From contig CM060696.1 in the NCBI GenBank assembly GCA_030686995.1, positions 7,546,487-7,610,486 of the forward strand: a stretch of 64,000 nt of DNA, given 5' to 3'. This DNA comes from Artemisia argyi. Its lineage: Eukaryota > Streptophyta > Magnoliopsida > Asterales > Asteraceae. Below are positions 22,789 through 34,374 of this stretch, in pieces (the first letter of the stretch is position 1; each line of letters starts with the position of its first letter). A program made the position numbers and the translations under genes. The notes beneath the pieces were generated by a model. That model did not search any database. It had not been told where the DNA came from and worked only from the letters and a program-made list of their open reading frames with translations.

Positions 22789-23822
22789 CTAAATCACTCT
22801 TCTAGGTTTGATTAATTTTACTTGCTTTGTTTTATTATTTGATGGTGCTTTTGAGTTAAACCCTAATCCGGTTTTATCTTTAAACAACCTTTGACTCCTC
22901 AACAATCTTTCAATAGATTTTGAGCTTTCATCAAATTTAACTAATAATTTTCCTTTCTTATTTTTATTTTTAGTCTCATGTTTGTAATCTAGACATAATT
23001 TACATTCTAGATCAATTTCAACATTACTCTCAATTCTAGACATTTTATCTTCTAATAAGATTTCCTTTTCAAAGATATTCTTAAAAGATTTTGAAGACTC
23101 ATTCTTGAAGATAGTTTTTAGGTCCATGTTGCATAAACGTTTAGACTCATTTTCTAGTTTAGAAAACTCTAGGATAAATTTATCAAAGCAAAAGTGTTTG
23201 GTTTTAAAGTGTACCTTGCTTGATGTTTTATCTAGTTTAGAATTGCAAGCAAGACTCCTACGAGCTTGACACGAGTAATCACCGGATCATTGTCTTCGTC
23301 AACATCTATTACATTCCAAGATACGCAAGCAGGTTCATCAAAACACACGTACCCATCTTCACTTGTACCTTCATTTAAAACATTTAAACTAGTAGCACAT
23401 GTATTAACTTCTACTAAGTGTCTATCAATTAGTTTTTCTAAAACTTCTAATTCATATGTAAGATCAAATTGATCATCTTTGACTTGACATATTCCTTGAT
23501 GAAAGTTTACCATATTTTTCCAAACATCATTAACCTTTTGACAAAAATACATTCTTTCATATTTGGTACTAAATCTTTGTAAAGCATTGTTTAAGCTTTA
23601 GTATTTTTATCAAGTTTAAGATAGTTATCTTGGTTTTCAAAAACTTGCTTTCTTTGGTTTGAAATTACCAAAAGAACTAATATGCCAAAGATCTTGATCA
23701 ATTGATTTCACATAGTTTTCAAAATTACTTTTCCATTCAAGTAAGTTTTCTTTTTCAAATAGCGGTTGGTTTTGAATAGGTTGCCCTTCTTTGAGATTTT
23801 CAAAATCCATGGATCGATCCAA
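22789..23822 (-). pseudogene. gag: Decayed Copia gag (three fragments)
   Basis: 23822-23637 starts like a plant Copia gag (PLFEKENLLEWKSNFENYVK, DQDLWHIS). 23552-23232 is an acidic middle piece. 23127-22789 has a SSKSIERLLRSQR...DKTGLGFN string seen after gag in SIRE-type elements. All three lie on the minus strand, in the expected order from the PBS at 23877, but in different frames with stops between them. A relative of the Copia at 167-12407, older and much more decayed. No RT or integrase is seen in the window. Confidence 0.65.
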
Positions 23823-23863
23823 GTTTTAAAATACATTCTATTTTAAAGATCTTGAGTAACGTA

Positions 23864-23877
23864 GCTCCTGATGCCAA
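23864..23877 (-). promoter_or_regulatory. Primer binding site of the second Copia
   Basis: On the minus strand it reads TTGGCATCAGGAGC, two changes from the tRNA-iMet type, next to the LTR end (TGTGGAAAAC in plus orientation at 23879). Confidence 0.6.
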
Positions 23878-23878
23878 T

Positions 23879-25300
23879 TGTGGAAAACTAGAAGGGGGGT
23901 TGAATAGTTTACCGCTTTTTAGATTCTTTTTAACTTGGATATCTTTTACGTTTGCTTAAAGATATAAACACAACGTTATATGTTTGATTCTTTGAAAAGC
24001 TTTTTATGTAAATATCAAATTTAACTATACTTGTTTCATACATTGAAAAGCTTTGCTTGTGATAATCTTAACTTTGCTTGTTTAGTTATTTGAAAAGCTT
24101 TTACTTCTGTTTGAAGATACAAACACATCTTTACTTGTTTAGTTCTTTGAAAAGCTTTATATGTAACTAGCAATTCTAACTAAAGAACAACATGTAATAA
24201 GCAAAGATAAAGAAAGAAACGATCAAACCACAATACGATTGTTTATCGTGGTTCGGCTACAAGGACTCTTTTTCCTTGCCCTACATCCACGCCTCGAGTT
24301 TCCAACTCGAGAGTTATAAGCACTAATCAACAAGCTCCTTTCACCGGCGGAGAAAACCTTTACAACGTCGCTTACACTTTTACAGACACTAAGCTAGATG
24401 TCGAGTTCTTTTACACGGGTACAACCACTCCCTTCGTCGCTTATACTTTTACCGACACTAAGCTAGATGTCGAGTTCTTTACCAAGGGTACAACCACTCC
24501 CGTTAGTTCTTTTACAAGGGTACAACAACTCCTGACACACTACGTATTTTGAGGTCTAAAATACTAACCACTTACATCTATATACATGACACACATGAAG
24601 TATAAACTATCAAAGCTTATACATGACCAAGCTACCAAGACTTGAAACTTTAGAGTTGAAGCTTGTAACTTCTTGAATGATCTTGTGAAGTCCCTTGCTA
24701 CATAAGAGAATCACATAAATCAAAAGGTTATTAAGTTAGTTGAGAGAGTATGTGAAAATATGTCCTAAAAGGGTTGACCAAAAACTAACAAATGGTTTGG
24801 TATTTATAGCAAACAATTCTGCAGGTCTGGCAGATCAGGCGGATCCCTCAAAAGGGTTTCGCCCGTGTACCCCCAGGGTACCGCCAGGGCTGCAGTTGGT
24901 TTTTGCAATAAATCTTGCAAACCAAACAAAGTCACATCTCATTACTCTTGCAAACCAAACAATGTCACATCTCATAATAACAAGTCAAACACTAAACTTG
25001 CAAGCTACCACTTAGTAAGTCAAACACACTTCTTACCATAAATGTATAATGACAAAGCTTGCCCTAAATGTGATGTGACCTTACTATATTAAGAAATAAA
25101 TGTGATGTGACAAGACTTATTTTAGTTTAAGAAATAAAAACAATGTTTTGTTTAAAAGGAAATGTTAACCTTAGTTAAACAAGACTTAAACACTAAAAGT
25201 GATGATTTACTTATAGCTAAACTTCATACTTTGTTATTAACAAAACTTAGCAATGATCGAAAAATATAAATAACGTTTTTAGGCAATATTTGTATTAACA
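23879..25300 (-). repeat. 5' LTR of the second Copia
   Basis: The left end (TGTGGAAAACTAG) is fixed by the PBS. The right end is proposed at TTGTATTAACA (25300), which on the minus strand gives TGTTAATACAAATATTGCC, a plausible LTR start; it is not confirmed by a second LTR or TSD. It contains a 69-bp tandem repeat and an inverted repeat GGCGGATCCC/GGGTTTCGCC (24838-24863). Confidence 0.5.
24366..24534. repeat. Tandem repeat, 69-bp unit, about 2.4 copies
   Basis: Units start at 24366 and 24435, with a partial third at 24504. They share CTAAGCTAGATGTCGAGTTC and GGGTACAACCACTCC. Confidence 0.85.
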
Positions 25301-27023
25301 AACCTGTTTATGTGATTTACTGAACCAAATCAAACAACTAACCTATGAATCTGAATTCTAAGCATACACTAATCAAATTTAAACTTACACAAGCAGAATT
25401 TATCAACTAATAACAACTATAAAAAAAATCACAAGATATCACCAATAATAAGAAAACTGAAATGGAGCTTACAAACACTCAAGCTGAGAATCAAATGTCC
25501 AGGGCCCAAAGTACTTCCAATAGCTTGTCACTAGACCACCAGAGTATTTCAAAACCAAATTAATCCCTTGCTCAGCTTGTTCTCCTTCTTCCTTGGAAAT
25601 TTTTATTTTCTTTTCTATTTTTCTTGTTTCTTTTTGTATTTTGTTTTTCTTGATTAAATCTAGTTTGAGATGATCTAAAAGCTTGCATAGGCTTTGTCAA
25701 AGGCTTATGTGAGCTTTAAAGTCCAGAAACAACACTTGATAACATCATTTAACAACCAAGAGATTTTTGAAATTTTAAAAATGCATAAACTGAGATAAAC
25801 AATAACAGTTGAAAATGATTGATGAAAAAGAGTTACATTACACTGAATTAGCTTAACTTAATGCTTGGAAGCTTAAAATTACACTTAGGAATACTAAACT
25901 ATACTATTCAACACTAAAACTACACTACCTAAGCTAATACACCTTCATCTCTGCTTCTCTCTTCTTTTTATTGATTTGTTGGGCTCAGTGGGTCCCAAGG
26001 ATCAAATCCCACCTCCCCTCTCAGCCTTTGGATGCCAAGTTTTGATCTTGGCCATTGGTGATTTTTGGCGCCAAAACTGTTTGAGTGCAATTGGGTCTGT
26101 TATTAGTGCAATAGGAGGGGTGATATGATTGGTTCTTGGGTAAGTGTGATATGGAGGGATAAGGGTGGTGGTGGCAGAGGTGCAAGTGGAGGGGAGAAAA
26201 CCACCACTGGTTTCTGGTATTGGTGGAGTGGGAGGGAAAGTGAGGGTGAAGGTAGTTTTGACCAGGGGTGGTGGGTATGACCCCGTTTTTATTAAAAGGG
26301 GATTGGAGTGGGCTGGGGTAATGGGTAAATAAAAAGGGTGGTGGGCTTTGTAGTTTGGATTTGGTTTTGTTAATAAAGGGTCCGGCTGGTTTTAGGGATA
26401 AAAAGCACAAGGACCAATTTTGTAAGTTTCTGAAATTTGAAGGGCTGGAATTGTAACTTTCCCAAAGTTGTCAAAAGGGCTTAACGTGCCAAGTGTGAAT
26501 AACCCAAGGATCATTTTTGCATTTTTTCAATTCCAGGGGTATATTCTGTCAATCATGCAAACTTCGGGGACCAAACATGCAATTTCACCAAACTTGTCAC
26601 CCAAGGATCATTCCTGACATAAAAGATTAGTATAAGGAGAAAATTTGTTTTTCTCAAAGTTTTAATATCCCAGGGACCATTTTTGACAATTTTCCAAACT
26701 TCAGGGACTAAACTTGATATTTTGTGAAACTTTGCACCAAAGGACTAATTGTGTAACTTTTTGATTTAAAAGGGCCTTTGGTGACTTTTTCAAGTTTTTA
26801 GAACAACCAGGGACTAGATTTGACAACTTTTGAAAGTTGAGGGACTGAAACTGCCAATCTTGCAAACTTTGTATGTTTTTCATCTGTTTTTTATTGTTTT
26901 GCATTTGAAACATATAAAACACATTCCTAGGATATTTTCACTATTTTGATGTAATATTGAGTGTTTTTAAATGTTTTGGCAGCTCAGAAAAGGTAAAAAT
27001 GATGAGTATTTACACACTCATCA
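25301..27023 (-). repeat. LTR fragment of a long-LTR (D-like) family
   Basis: Reverse-complement similarity to 58372 onward. The minus-strand start at 27023 (TGATGAGTGTG, with a CACTCATCA-like inverted partner) mirrors the D LTR start. Then comes a run of diverged GGGACYAAACTTG-type repeats (26400-26900), like 58540-59010 in opposite orientation. The far end is not defined. The 129-codon frame at 26410-26021 lies inside it and looks like non-coding C-rich sequence. Confidence 0.55.
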
Positions 27024-27289
27024 CTAGTCATCGAGGTATGCTAAGTTTTGAGCCTCAACGTGCTCCGTAAGATCATATTGGAGACGATAATGGATTTGTT
27101 CGTCGAGTAACTTCGGTAGTACACTATCGTCATATACTGGCGCGACCGTGTTTCGGTAGAAGTTGTCGTGTCGTCAATCGAATCATACATGGCTAAAAAG
27201 GTTGATAGCGTAGTACCCGTGGAATGAATTTGTTCGGAAGACTCGACGGGATAATATAACTTATCGGATGAATAAGATGATGAAAACAT
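27024..27289 (-). pseudogene. Harbinger-like transposase remnant
   Basis: An ATG at 27289 opens MFSSSYSSDKLYYP. In a different frame, 27140-27024 reads PVYDDSVLPKLLDEQIHYRL, then LQYDLTEHVE, and ends LAYLDD with a TAG exactly at 27026-27024. This resembles the C-terminal end of plant PIF/Harbinger nucleases. An N-terminal and a C-terminal piece are thus joined with the catalytic middle missing and a frameshift between. The LTR starts on the base after the stop codon. Confidence is moderate. Confidence 0.4.
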
Positions 27290-27370
27290 TGTATGAAATA
27301 TAGAGGATGTAGTAGTAATTTGTATTGTCTGTGGTATTTGAATAGGTGTAGTTTATTTGTATTGTGTGTG

Positions 27371-27380
27371 GTATTTATAG
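27371..27380 (-). promoter_or_regulatory. TATA box of the Harbinger-like remnant
   Basis: CTATAAATAC on the minus strand, about 80 bp before the candidate ATG at 27289. Confidence 0.45.
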
Positions 27381-27597
27381 GATTTTTTTTTTTAGCTCCA
27401 ACGTTCATTTTCCAACGTATAGTTTTCTTCAAACCGCGCCAGTGAAATACCCTGCTCACCCAAACCACTGGGGTGGCGGCGGTGTTCCCCGGCGGTTTGG
27501 GGCAAACCGCTGGCCACCCCGCAACCACTGTCACAACCCTTATATATATGCATTATTATATACTTTTAACCATTTTTTTAAAATTTTCACCCAGAAA

Positions 27598-28325
27598 AAT
27601 CACATATGATTCGTAAAAATCACATATGATTCGTTAAAATCAAATCATATGTGATTTTTACGAATCACAAGTGATTTGTAAAAATCACATATGATTCGAA
27701 AAATCAAATCATATGTGATTTTTTTGGGCGGAAATTTAAAAAAAAAAAAAAAAAAAAAAATCGTCAAAAAAAAAGTTCGTCGAAAGTATATAACAATGCA
27801 TACCTATAGAAAGATAATTTAATCCTCATCGCGATAGTGTATTTTTTGTATCTTGAAGGTTTACCGTTTGCAAGATATGTTGTTTTATTTTTAAAAAAAT
27901 GTGAAAAATGATTTTTTTTATTTATTAATTTAGATAAAAAAAATTGATGACTATAATTGGTTCATTGATTTTATGACAAATATAAGTTATATATTGATCT
28001 CACCGCTATGGACATATAGGAATAAGAGAAAACCTCAACGTATTTTCAATATTTTTTAAAGATGCAATAAATCAATCTTGTTCATTCAATTTTTTATCAA
28101 GACAAAAAAATAAACTCACCATTTAAAAAAAATTAAATTTCTCACAAACCGTTAATCGTTACGCAAAATGAATTATATCATCGCGACGAAAATTAAATCA
28201 TCTTTCTATAGACGAATACTTCGATATACTTTTTACATTTTTTTTTTGATTATTTTTAGTTACGTCCAAAAAAATCACATGTGATTTGTATCATAAATCA
28301 CATGTGATTTTTTCTGACGTAACTG
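27598..28325. mobile_element. Foldback element with long inverted arms
   Basis: The left arm (about 27598-27950) and right arm (about 28030-28325) are inverted, diverged copies. For example TATCGCGATGAGGATTAAAT on the minus strand of the left arm pairs with CATCGCGACGAAAATTAAAT in the right arm, and both arms carry ATCACATRTGATT palindromes at their outer ends. No coding capacity; probably a foldback or MITE-type DNA transposon. Confidence 0.55.
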
Positions 28326-28398
28326 GGAAAAAAAAAAAAAAAGAAAAGAAAAGTTCATTAAAAGTATATTTAAATGCCTGTCTACTCAAGATTTAAAA

Positions 28399-28464
<66 letters not shown>

Positions 28465-28650
28465 TCGTCATAATGTTTTTTTTACTTGACAATTTACCGT
28501 TTGCAAGATATTTTATTTTAAAAAAAGAGGAGGCTTTTTTTTTCTTTTTTTTTTTCTTTTTTTTTAATGAAAAAACAAGTGGCTAGGATTGGTTCATTAA
28601 ATCTTTAGGTAATTTTGGTTATACATTAATCTCAACTTATAGGAATAAGG
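28326..28650. repeat. Third, partial copy of the foldback arm
   Basis: Direct copy of the left arm (TTTACCGTTTGCAAGATAT, then GATTGGTTCATT and ATAGGAATAAG), with an (AT)n tract at 28402-28463. Confidence 0.6.
28402..28463. repeat. (AT)n microsatellite, about 62 bp
   Basis: Perfect dinucleotide run inside the foldback-arm copy. Confidence 0.95.
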
Positions 28651-28686
28651 TTACCTTTTATATAGATAACCTAGGAGTTATGTCTG

Positions 28687-29040
28687 AGAGCATACGATAA
28701 GGTCACAAGATTTTGTGGTTAAAGTTTAACCAAATGAGGTGAAGCCCTCGTTAACCATACCGTGACCCAAGGTGAAGCCCTCATTAACGAGGGGCGTTAT
28801 GAGGTTAACCTGGCGGTAAGGAGAGCTCGAATAATTAAAAAAAAATAATCACTTTACCCCCTCTCATTTTCACTTCTGCCCCCTAATCGAAGGGGTGTTT
28901 TTATAAATTGTTGTTTGGTTAAAGTTTGGTTATTATAACGGGGTTTTTTTGGTTAAAGTTTGGTTATAATTTGGTGGCTGATGTGTCGCTAACATGGCAA
29001 CCGGTTAAACTTTAACTTGTGTTACTTTACCGTATGCTCT
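28687..29040. mobile_element. MITE-like element with terminal inverted repeats
   Basis: AGAGCATACGATAAGGTCAC at the left pairs with AGAGCATACGGTAAAGTAAC read from the right end, and both continue into GTTAAAGTTTAACC. About 354 bp, no ORF. I could not find a convincing target duplication. Confidence 0.55.
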
Positions 29041-29413
29041 AAGGTGATGATGTTAGGCTTTTGTTCTACAACTATATATCAAGTAAAAAAGTTGGGTATA
29101 ACGATCTCCGTTAGGCAAAATTTTTTTACGAGCTTTCTGAAAGATTTTAGCCTTTTATTTTGAAAAAAAAAAGCTGTTTGGCATGGATAGTAAAAGCTTT
29201 TAGGTGCTGTTTGTTACATGGTTTTTGCGATGATGGTATGGAATAATAGCTTCAGTGTAGTTTGGTAAACATATTTAGCAATTACTACTTACTAGACAAG
29301 TACCTGTGCATAGAAACGAGATTTTATAGCGGCAGATTGTTATAGTGATTAAAAAAAGTTTATGGGTTATAAACGAAAAATAATAAAAGTTTGAGGATTT
29401 GAGGATAAAACAT

Positions 29414-29559
29414 ATGTTTTGAAACCCGTTTCGACCCGACCGGTTTCCACCGGTTGAACCGGTTCCTGCCCAAAAAATGGGTAAAATTAAACCGAATTTT
29501 ATGTTTTCGAAACTTGTTTAGACCGGCTGGGTTTGAAGTGGCTCGGATCAACCCTGTTT

Positions 29560-29638
<79 letters not shown>

Positions 29639-29761
29639 TTTTTTTCTATCATTACAAATACATATAAATTTAATTTTTGTGGAAGACCAGGTTGACTCGA
29701 TGGTTGAACCGATGACCCGGTGGCCTGACCGGGTCAGTTAGAGACCCGGTTTTCAAAACAT
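29414..29761. mobile_element. MITE-like element with ATGTTTTGAAA termini and (AT)n insert
   Basis: ATGTTTTGAAACCCG at the left faces ATGTTTTGAAAACCGGGTCT read from the right. The inner sequence is rich in CCGGTT/AACCGG. A 75-bp (AT)n run (29563-29637) occupies the middle. No ORF of its own. Confidence 0.5.
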
Positions 29762-29944
29762 TGATTAAAAATCATTTAAAGTGAATGAAAATAATATAGG
29801 TTATAAACAAAAATAATAATAAAAGTTTATAGTTTTCATAAATAGTTTACATAATTTTTTCACTATTTCACTTTTCCACTTTAATAATGGTTTTCTTTTA
29901 TATATAGTATAAATATTAAGGAATCGAATACAAATCTCAATCCA

Positions 29945-31860
29945 CATTAATATGGTGGGTTTAAAAATGACGAAGGTGGGTGAAGGGTTGTCTTTCTTCT
30001 GCTATGGCGTCTGTATTGGTGAATGGAAGCCCTTCTTCGGAATTTGTTTTTGAACGAGGTTTAAAGCAAGGTGACCCGTTATCTCCGTATCTTTTTATAC
30101 TTGTTATGGAAACACTTAATTTATCGTTTAATAGGGTGGTTGCGGATGGTTTATATTCGGGTATCACAATTGGCTCTTCAATGAAGGTTTCTCATTTATT
30201 TTATGCCGATGACGTAGTTTTTGTGGGTGATTGGAGCCAAAACAATATCCAAAGTCTGGTAAAAGTTCTTCATATTTTTTTATCTTGCTTCTGGATTAAA
30301 GATAAATATGGCTAAAAGCAATCTGTTAGGGATTGGTGTTCATCCTGAAGAGGTTATGCAAGCTGCAAATTTAATTGGATGCTTGGTTCTTAAACTTCCA
30401 TTCAAATATCTTGGGGTGATGATAGGTAACTCAATGTCTCGAAAATTAGCATGGGCGCCTATTATTCAAAAGATCCAATCCAGATTGTCGAAATGGAAAG
30501 CGAAGACTCTTTCTATAGGTGGGAGATTTACATTGTTAAAGTCGGTTTTGGGTGCTTCTCCGATTTATAGTATGTCGATATACAAAGTTCCCACGGGTAT
30601 TTTAGACTTAATGGAGTCAATTCGCAATAAATTCTTTAATGGAGCAGTTGACAAGTAATCAAAAATTACGTGGGTCCCTTGGAAGAAAGTTTTAGCTGCT
30701 AAAGAAAAAGGGGGATTGGGAATGTCAAGTTATTGGGCTCTTAATCGGGCTCTTTTATGCGGATGGATTTGGCGTTTTTTGAATCGTGACAACTCGTTAT
30801 GGTATCGCATAATTGTTGCTATTCACGGATCTAATCATCATGAGTTAATCCGTAAGTACAATGGAAGCAGATCTACGTGGTTAGAGATTTTAAATGAGGT
30901 TCATTGTCTTAAATTGAAGGGGATAGAGATTATGGATCATTGCAAAAAGCGTATAGGTAAACGGTGAGCAAACATCTTTTTGGAACGATCTTTGGATAGG
31001 AGATCAAATTCTTCGGTTTAAATACCCCAGGTTGTATGCTTTGGAAAACAATAAATCAGTTACGGTTGCTGATAAGATGACTACAGATCTAGAGGGCTCT
31101 TTTCGAAGACGAGTTCGATTTGAAGGTGATTAATTGACAAAAATGAGAGATATTCTGGACTCATGTTCGTTATCTCCACAGGTGGATAGGTGGTATTGGG
31201 ACTTTAATGGTGAGGGTGAGTTCATGGTTAAAGATGTTAGAAACCTTTTAGATGAAGCGGTCTTGCCTCATGCTGTTGATCCTACAAGATGGGTCAAGTA
31301 CATCCCAATTAAAATCAACATATTTGCTTGGAAAGTTAGTTTGGATCGTATTCCATCAAAAATAAATTTGCTGAAAAGAGGAATGTCAATGGAGTATAAC
31401 TTATGTTCGGTATGTCATGAGGATATAGAAGACACGTCCCATATCATTTTCAAATGCGAGATGGCGTCTAACATTCATCAGAAGATTTGCATATGGTGGC
31501 AGATTGATTTTTATCACGTGTCCTCGTATGCAGAATGGCTCTCATGGTTTAAAGATATCCGTTTACCGTCAAAGAACAAACTGATGCTTGAAGGGGTTTT
31601 CTACATTTCATGGTGGCAGATTTGGAATTTCAGGAATCAAATCCTTTTTGGTTCTTCAATTCCGAGACGTTCGACGATTTTTGATGATATAGTCTCTAGA
31701 TCGTTTATGTATGTTTCAAGTAGATGCAAAAAGAATTTTAGCTTGTCAGATTGGATGTCTAATCCCTCAGCCATTGCTTTGTAATTTCTTCTCTAGTTTC
31801 AGTTTTTTTTTGTTTCTAATATATTCTGCCATTCAAAAAAAAAAAATAATAAAAAAAAAT
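29945..31860 (+). pseudogene. 5'-truncated LINE (L1-type) with RT end and zf-RVT domain
   Basis: The fragment starts inside the reverse transcriptase. It shows the block GLKQGDPLSPYLFILVMETL and the catalytic motif HLFYADDVVF near 30190-30220. The thumb-like region follows (FKYLGVMIG, LSKWKAKTLSIGGR), then the zinc-binding zf-RVT domain (ADRW-type VDRWYWDF, PIKINIFAWK, CSVCHEDIEDTSHIIF). It is broken by frame changes near 30300, a TAA at 30656-30658, further breaks near 30967 and 31133, and a TGA upstream at 29968. It ends at GCCATTC followed by an A/AAT-rich tail (31835-31860). Truncation and tail are typical of target-primed insertion; the TSD is not clear. Confidence 0.88.
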
Positions 31861-32849
31861 AACTAATGCAAAAGCACAAACTACATGCTGAGGAGAGATG
31901 ATGACCAAAACAAAACATCATATGTAAAAATGCAAGAAGTTTGAGTTTTTCTGTCAGTTTAAATATTTTTAAAAATATTACTGTAAATTCTTAAGAGAAA
32001 ACCAGTAATGTGTCATTGTTGTTACATTTGCAAAGTACTATGAATTTTTCAAACTTTAGAATGTCAAATTAATAAACCCGTCCCACTGGTTTAGGTGGAA
32101 CATGAATTCATAATTATTTGATAGACATTTTCTTGAATATTGATAGGCCTAAGATCTTAGATTTAAGTCCTTCACAAATTATAATGGATATAGATATATT
32201 GAGGCATGCCTAAACTGACATTCGAGCCTTTACTAGGAAGCTTGTGAAAGCCCTTACGGGAAGCGTATGAATTGAAAGATACACGTTTTTGGATTACCTA
32301 GATTAAAATAAAACTATCAAATACAAAAATAAAGTTTAAATTGCAGGCACTGTCTTTGAAAATTCGAAAATAGATATGGGGTTAGAGCAAGAAACTTTGG
32401 AATTAAGTATAATCTAACGATTGAAAAGCTCTGTCTTTTTTCTTTGTTATTTCCTATGATAGTAATCATAGTATATTGCTAGCTAAGTAACGATATTGAA
32501 AAGCTTTGGAATTAAGTGAATATAAAAAGGGCCAATTAACACCTAAAAAAGTTGCATGATATCAGGTTTTTCCGGCCAATGTAAACATTTTGAAAAATGT
32601 TAGAAATGTTATATGAAAACTAGTACTCACAATAACATGGTTGATAAATATTAGCGGATGCAAATTAGCCAAATACCTACTGGTCTTTTACAAATAATAA
32701 TGGATACAGATAATATTTTAGGACGTGTCTAAATCGACGAGTCGTGCCGTTGCAAGTAGCACATAAAATCATACGTTTTTGGATTAAGTTGAAATTGAAA
32801 TGGCAAAAATATAATAAGTCCAAATTACTAGCGCATCTTCAGACAAGTG

Positions 32850-32883
<34 letters not shown>

Positions 32884-32968
32884 TAAATCTTTAGACAAGT
32901 TGAAATGGAAAAATAGCATTGTCTTTTTTTTCCTCTTTGATAATAAATATATTACTATTTTATCATTA
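31861..32968. other. No gene seen; A/T-rich
   Basis: About 1.1 kb without a supported ORF; it contains a T29 run at 32852-32880. It is probably host intergenic DNA or unrecognised transposon debris. Confidence 0.5.
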
Positions 32969-32996
32969 CTAGTTATAATACCCGCGCATGCGCGGG
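32969..32996 (-). mobile_element. Helitron-like 3' terminus
   Basis: On the minus strand a 16-bp perfect palindrome (CCCGCGCATGCGCGGG, 32981-32996) is followed after eight bases by CTAG, and the next base is T. A hairpin near the end, a CTRR terminus and insertion 5' to T are the Helitron 3' hallmarks. The element would extend to the right, over the gene fragments at 34186-38760. I could not find its 5' TC end or a Rep/helicase ORF. Confidence 0.5.
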
Positions 32997-33560
32997 GTTT
33001 TACTTTTTTTTAACGATATATTTTTATTTACTAAAAAAACAAATAATTTAATTTACGAATATCATTTACGAATATCATTTACGGGATTATATATTATTAC
33101 AATGCATAAACTTAATCTTTTAAATGATATTCAATTCCCCGCGTAGGGATGACCTTTAAAAGGAGCTTCACTTTGCAACTGCCATTCCCTCTCTTTCAAA
33201 TGTTGCTTAGTAGCTTCTAAAGAATTATGCCAACAATAGTGATCATTGATAGAAAGACATGGCATGAACAACATATTTAAAGATGCAAAACAGAATTTGA
33301 TGTATTATGCAAGTAGCATACATATTTACTTTCTGATAACAGTATTATGCTGTAATCAGTTGTCACCAAAAGGTATTTTCCTCCTAGTATCAGTTCTTAT
33401 TTTCAATTATATTACCATATAATTTAATACCCATGGAAAAAAATGTCCATCGAGGCTGAAAAGTAACTACGTCGGGTAATGGGTCAAAGAGGGTAGTTTC
33501 ACCCATTTAACATGTTCTCTTCATGTGTGTATACATACATACATACATACATACATACAT

Positions 33561-33656
<96 letters not shown>

Positions 33657-34185
33657 TGGGCCAAAAAAAGGACCATGTCTGGATAATAAAGAAATGAAAC
33701 TAAAACATCTTCAAAACTTATTATAAAAAATAACTTAATGCACGCCTAAGATAAAACATGTGTAATCTGCACTATATAGACCAATAATTACATTGCTCAA
33801 CTTAACATATGAATATGTGCATAATCTACACATTTTAATACGTTTACAGAAGTATCAAGCCCCCATGATTATAAGAAATGTTTTTAGAGGAAATCGTTAA
33901 AACCCAAAGATTCGCTCAATAGTACAAATCAGCAAGTCAATACTTTTACAAAGTATGTGTTATTGATCCAGTTTTGATGCACAACTACTTTAAGACTCAT
34001 TATTTGACCCATATGTAGGAACCATTGACCCAAGCCATTAGAAATTTTAAACATAGAATGCCAAACATCTCCTCTTTAAAGCCTATAATAGTCTCCTTAG
34101 ATAGAATCGATTCTGGTGTCATGTATTTTATAGTTTGTAACGCGCACTTGGTTGAAAGTGTTAGCAATTGTGATTCAATATGTAG
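32997..34185. other. No clear gene; possible exon fragment and microsatellite
   Basis: 33216-33131 on the minus strand reads open to a TGA (TKQHLKEREWQLQSE, then HPYAGN) after an AG that could be a splice acceptor; it is too short to identify. 33529-33651 is an (ATAC)n then (AT)n microsatellite. The remainder is A/T-rich. Confidence 0.35.
33529..33651. repeat. (ATAC)n/(AT)n compound microsatellite
   Basis: About nine ATAC units followed by an uninterrupted (AT)n run of about 75 bp. Confidence 0.95.
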
Positions 34186-34374
34186 TTAGTAAGATGTTGA
34201 CATTTGAATGAAGTTACTCCCCTGTATGTAGGATTTATTACGGGTTCGTGATTTGCACATGCTAGTTTTCCCCTCGACTAAGGAGTCTCCCCTGACATTG
34301 GCCACATGTTGCATAGTATCACCCGTTACTTGTGTCGATGTTGTTAAAGTTGCTTCACATGTAAAAGTGACTCC
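34186..34374 (-). pseudogene. Exon-like ORF fragment
   Basis: On the minus strand a splice-acceptor-like TTTCGCAG is followed by 62 open codons (starts GVTFTCEATLTTSTQVTG) ending in TAA at 34188-34186. I do not recognise the protein. Its size, the acceptor and its position behind the Helitron-like end, on the same strand, fit a captured last exon. The frame could also be chance. Confidence 0.3.

Larger units (their letters stand above)
27024..27539 (-). mobile_element. PIF/Harbinger-like transposon remnant
   Basis: The minus strand shows a candidate terminus (GGGTTGTGACAGTGG after a TAA-type 3-bp site, 27540-27542), a TATA box and a transposase-like reading, abutting the D-like LTR at 27023. 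The other end is missing. Assignment rests on the transposase tail and the TATA/TSD layout. Confidence 0.4.

Noticed and set aside
26021..26410. 129-codon minus-strand ORF, Pro/His-rich
   Set aside because: Lies in the C-rich part of a D-like LTR, has no recognisable domain, and no matching ORF is evident in the related stretch of the D LTR (59.1-59.4 kb).
29454..29741. 95-codon plus-strand ORF
   Set aside because: Mostly (AT)n translated as Ile-Tyr inside a MITE.
33523..33726. 67-codon ORF of Ile/Tyr repeats
   Set aside because: Translation of an (ATAC)n/(AT)n microsatellite.
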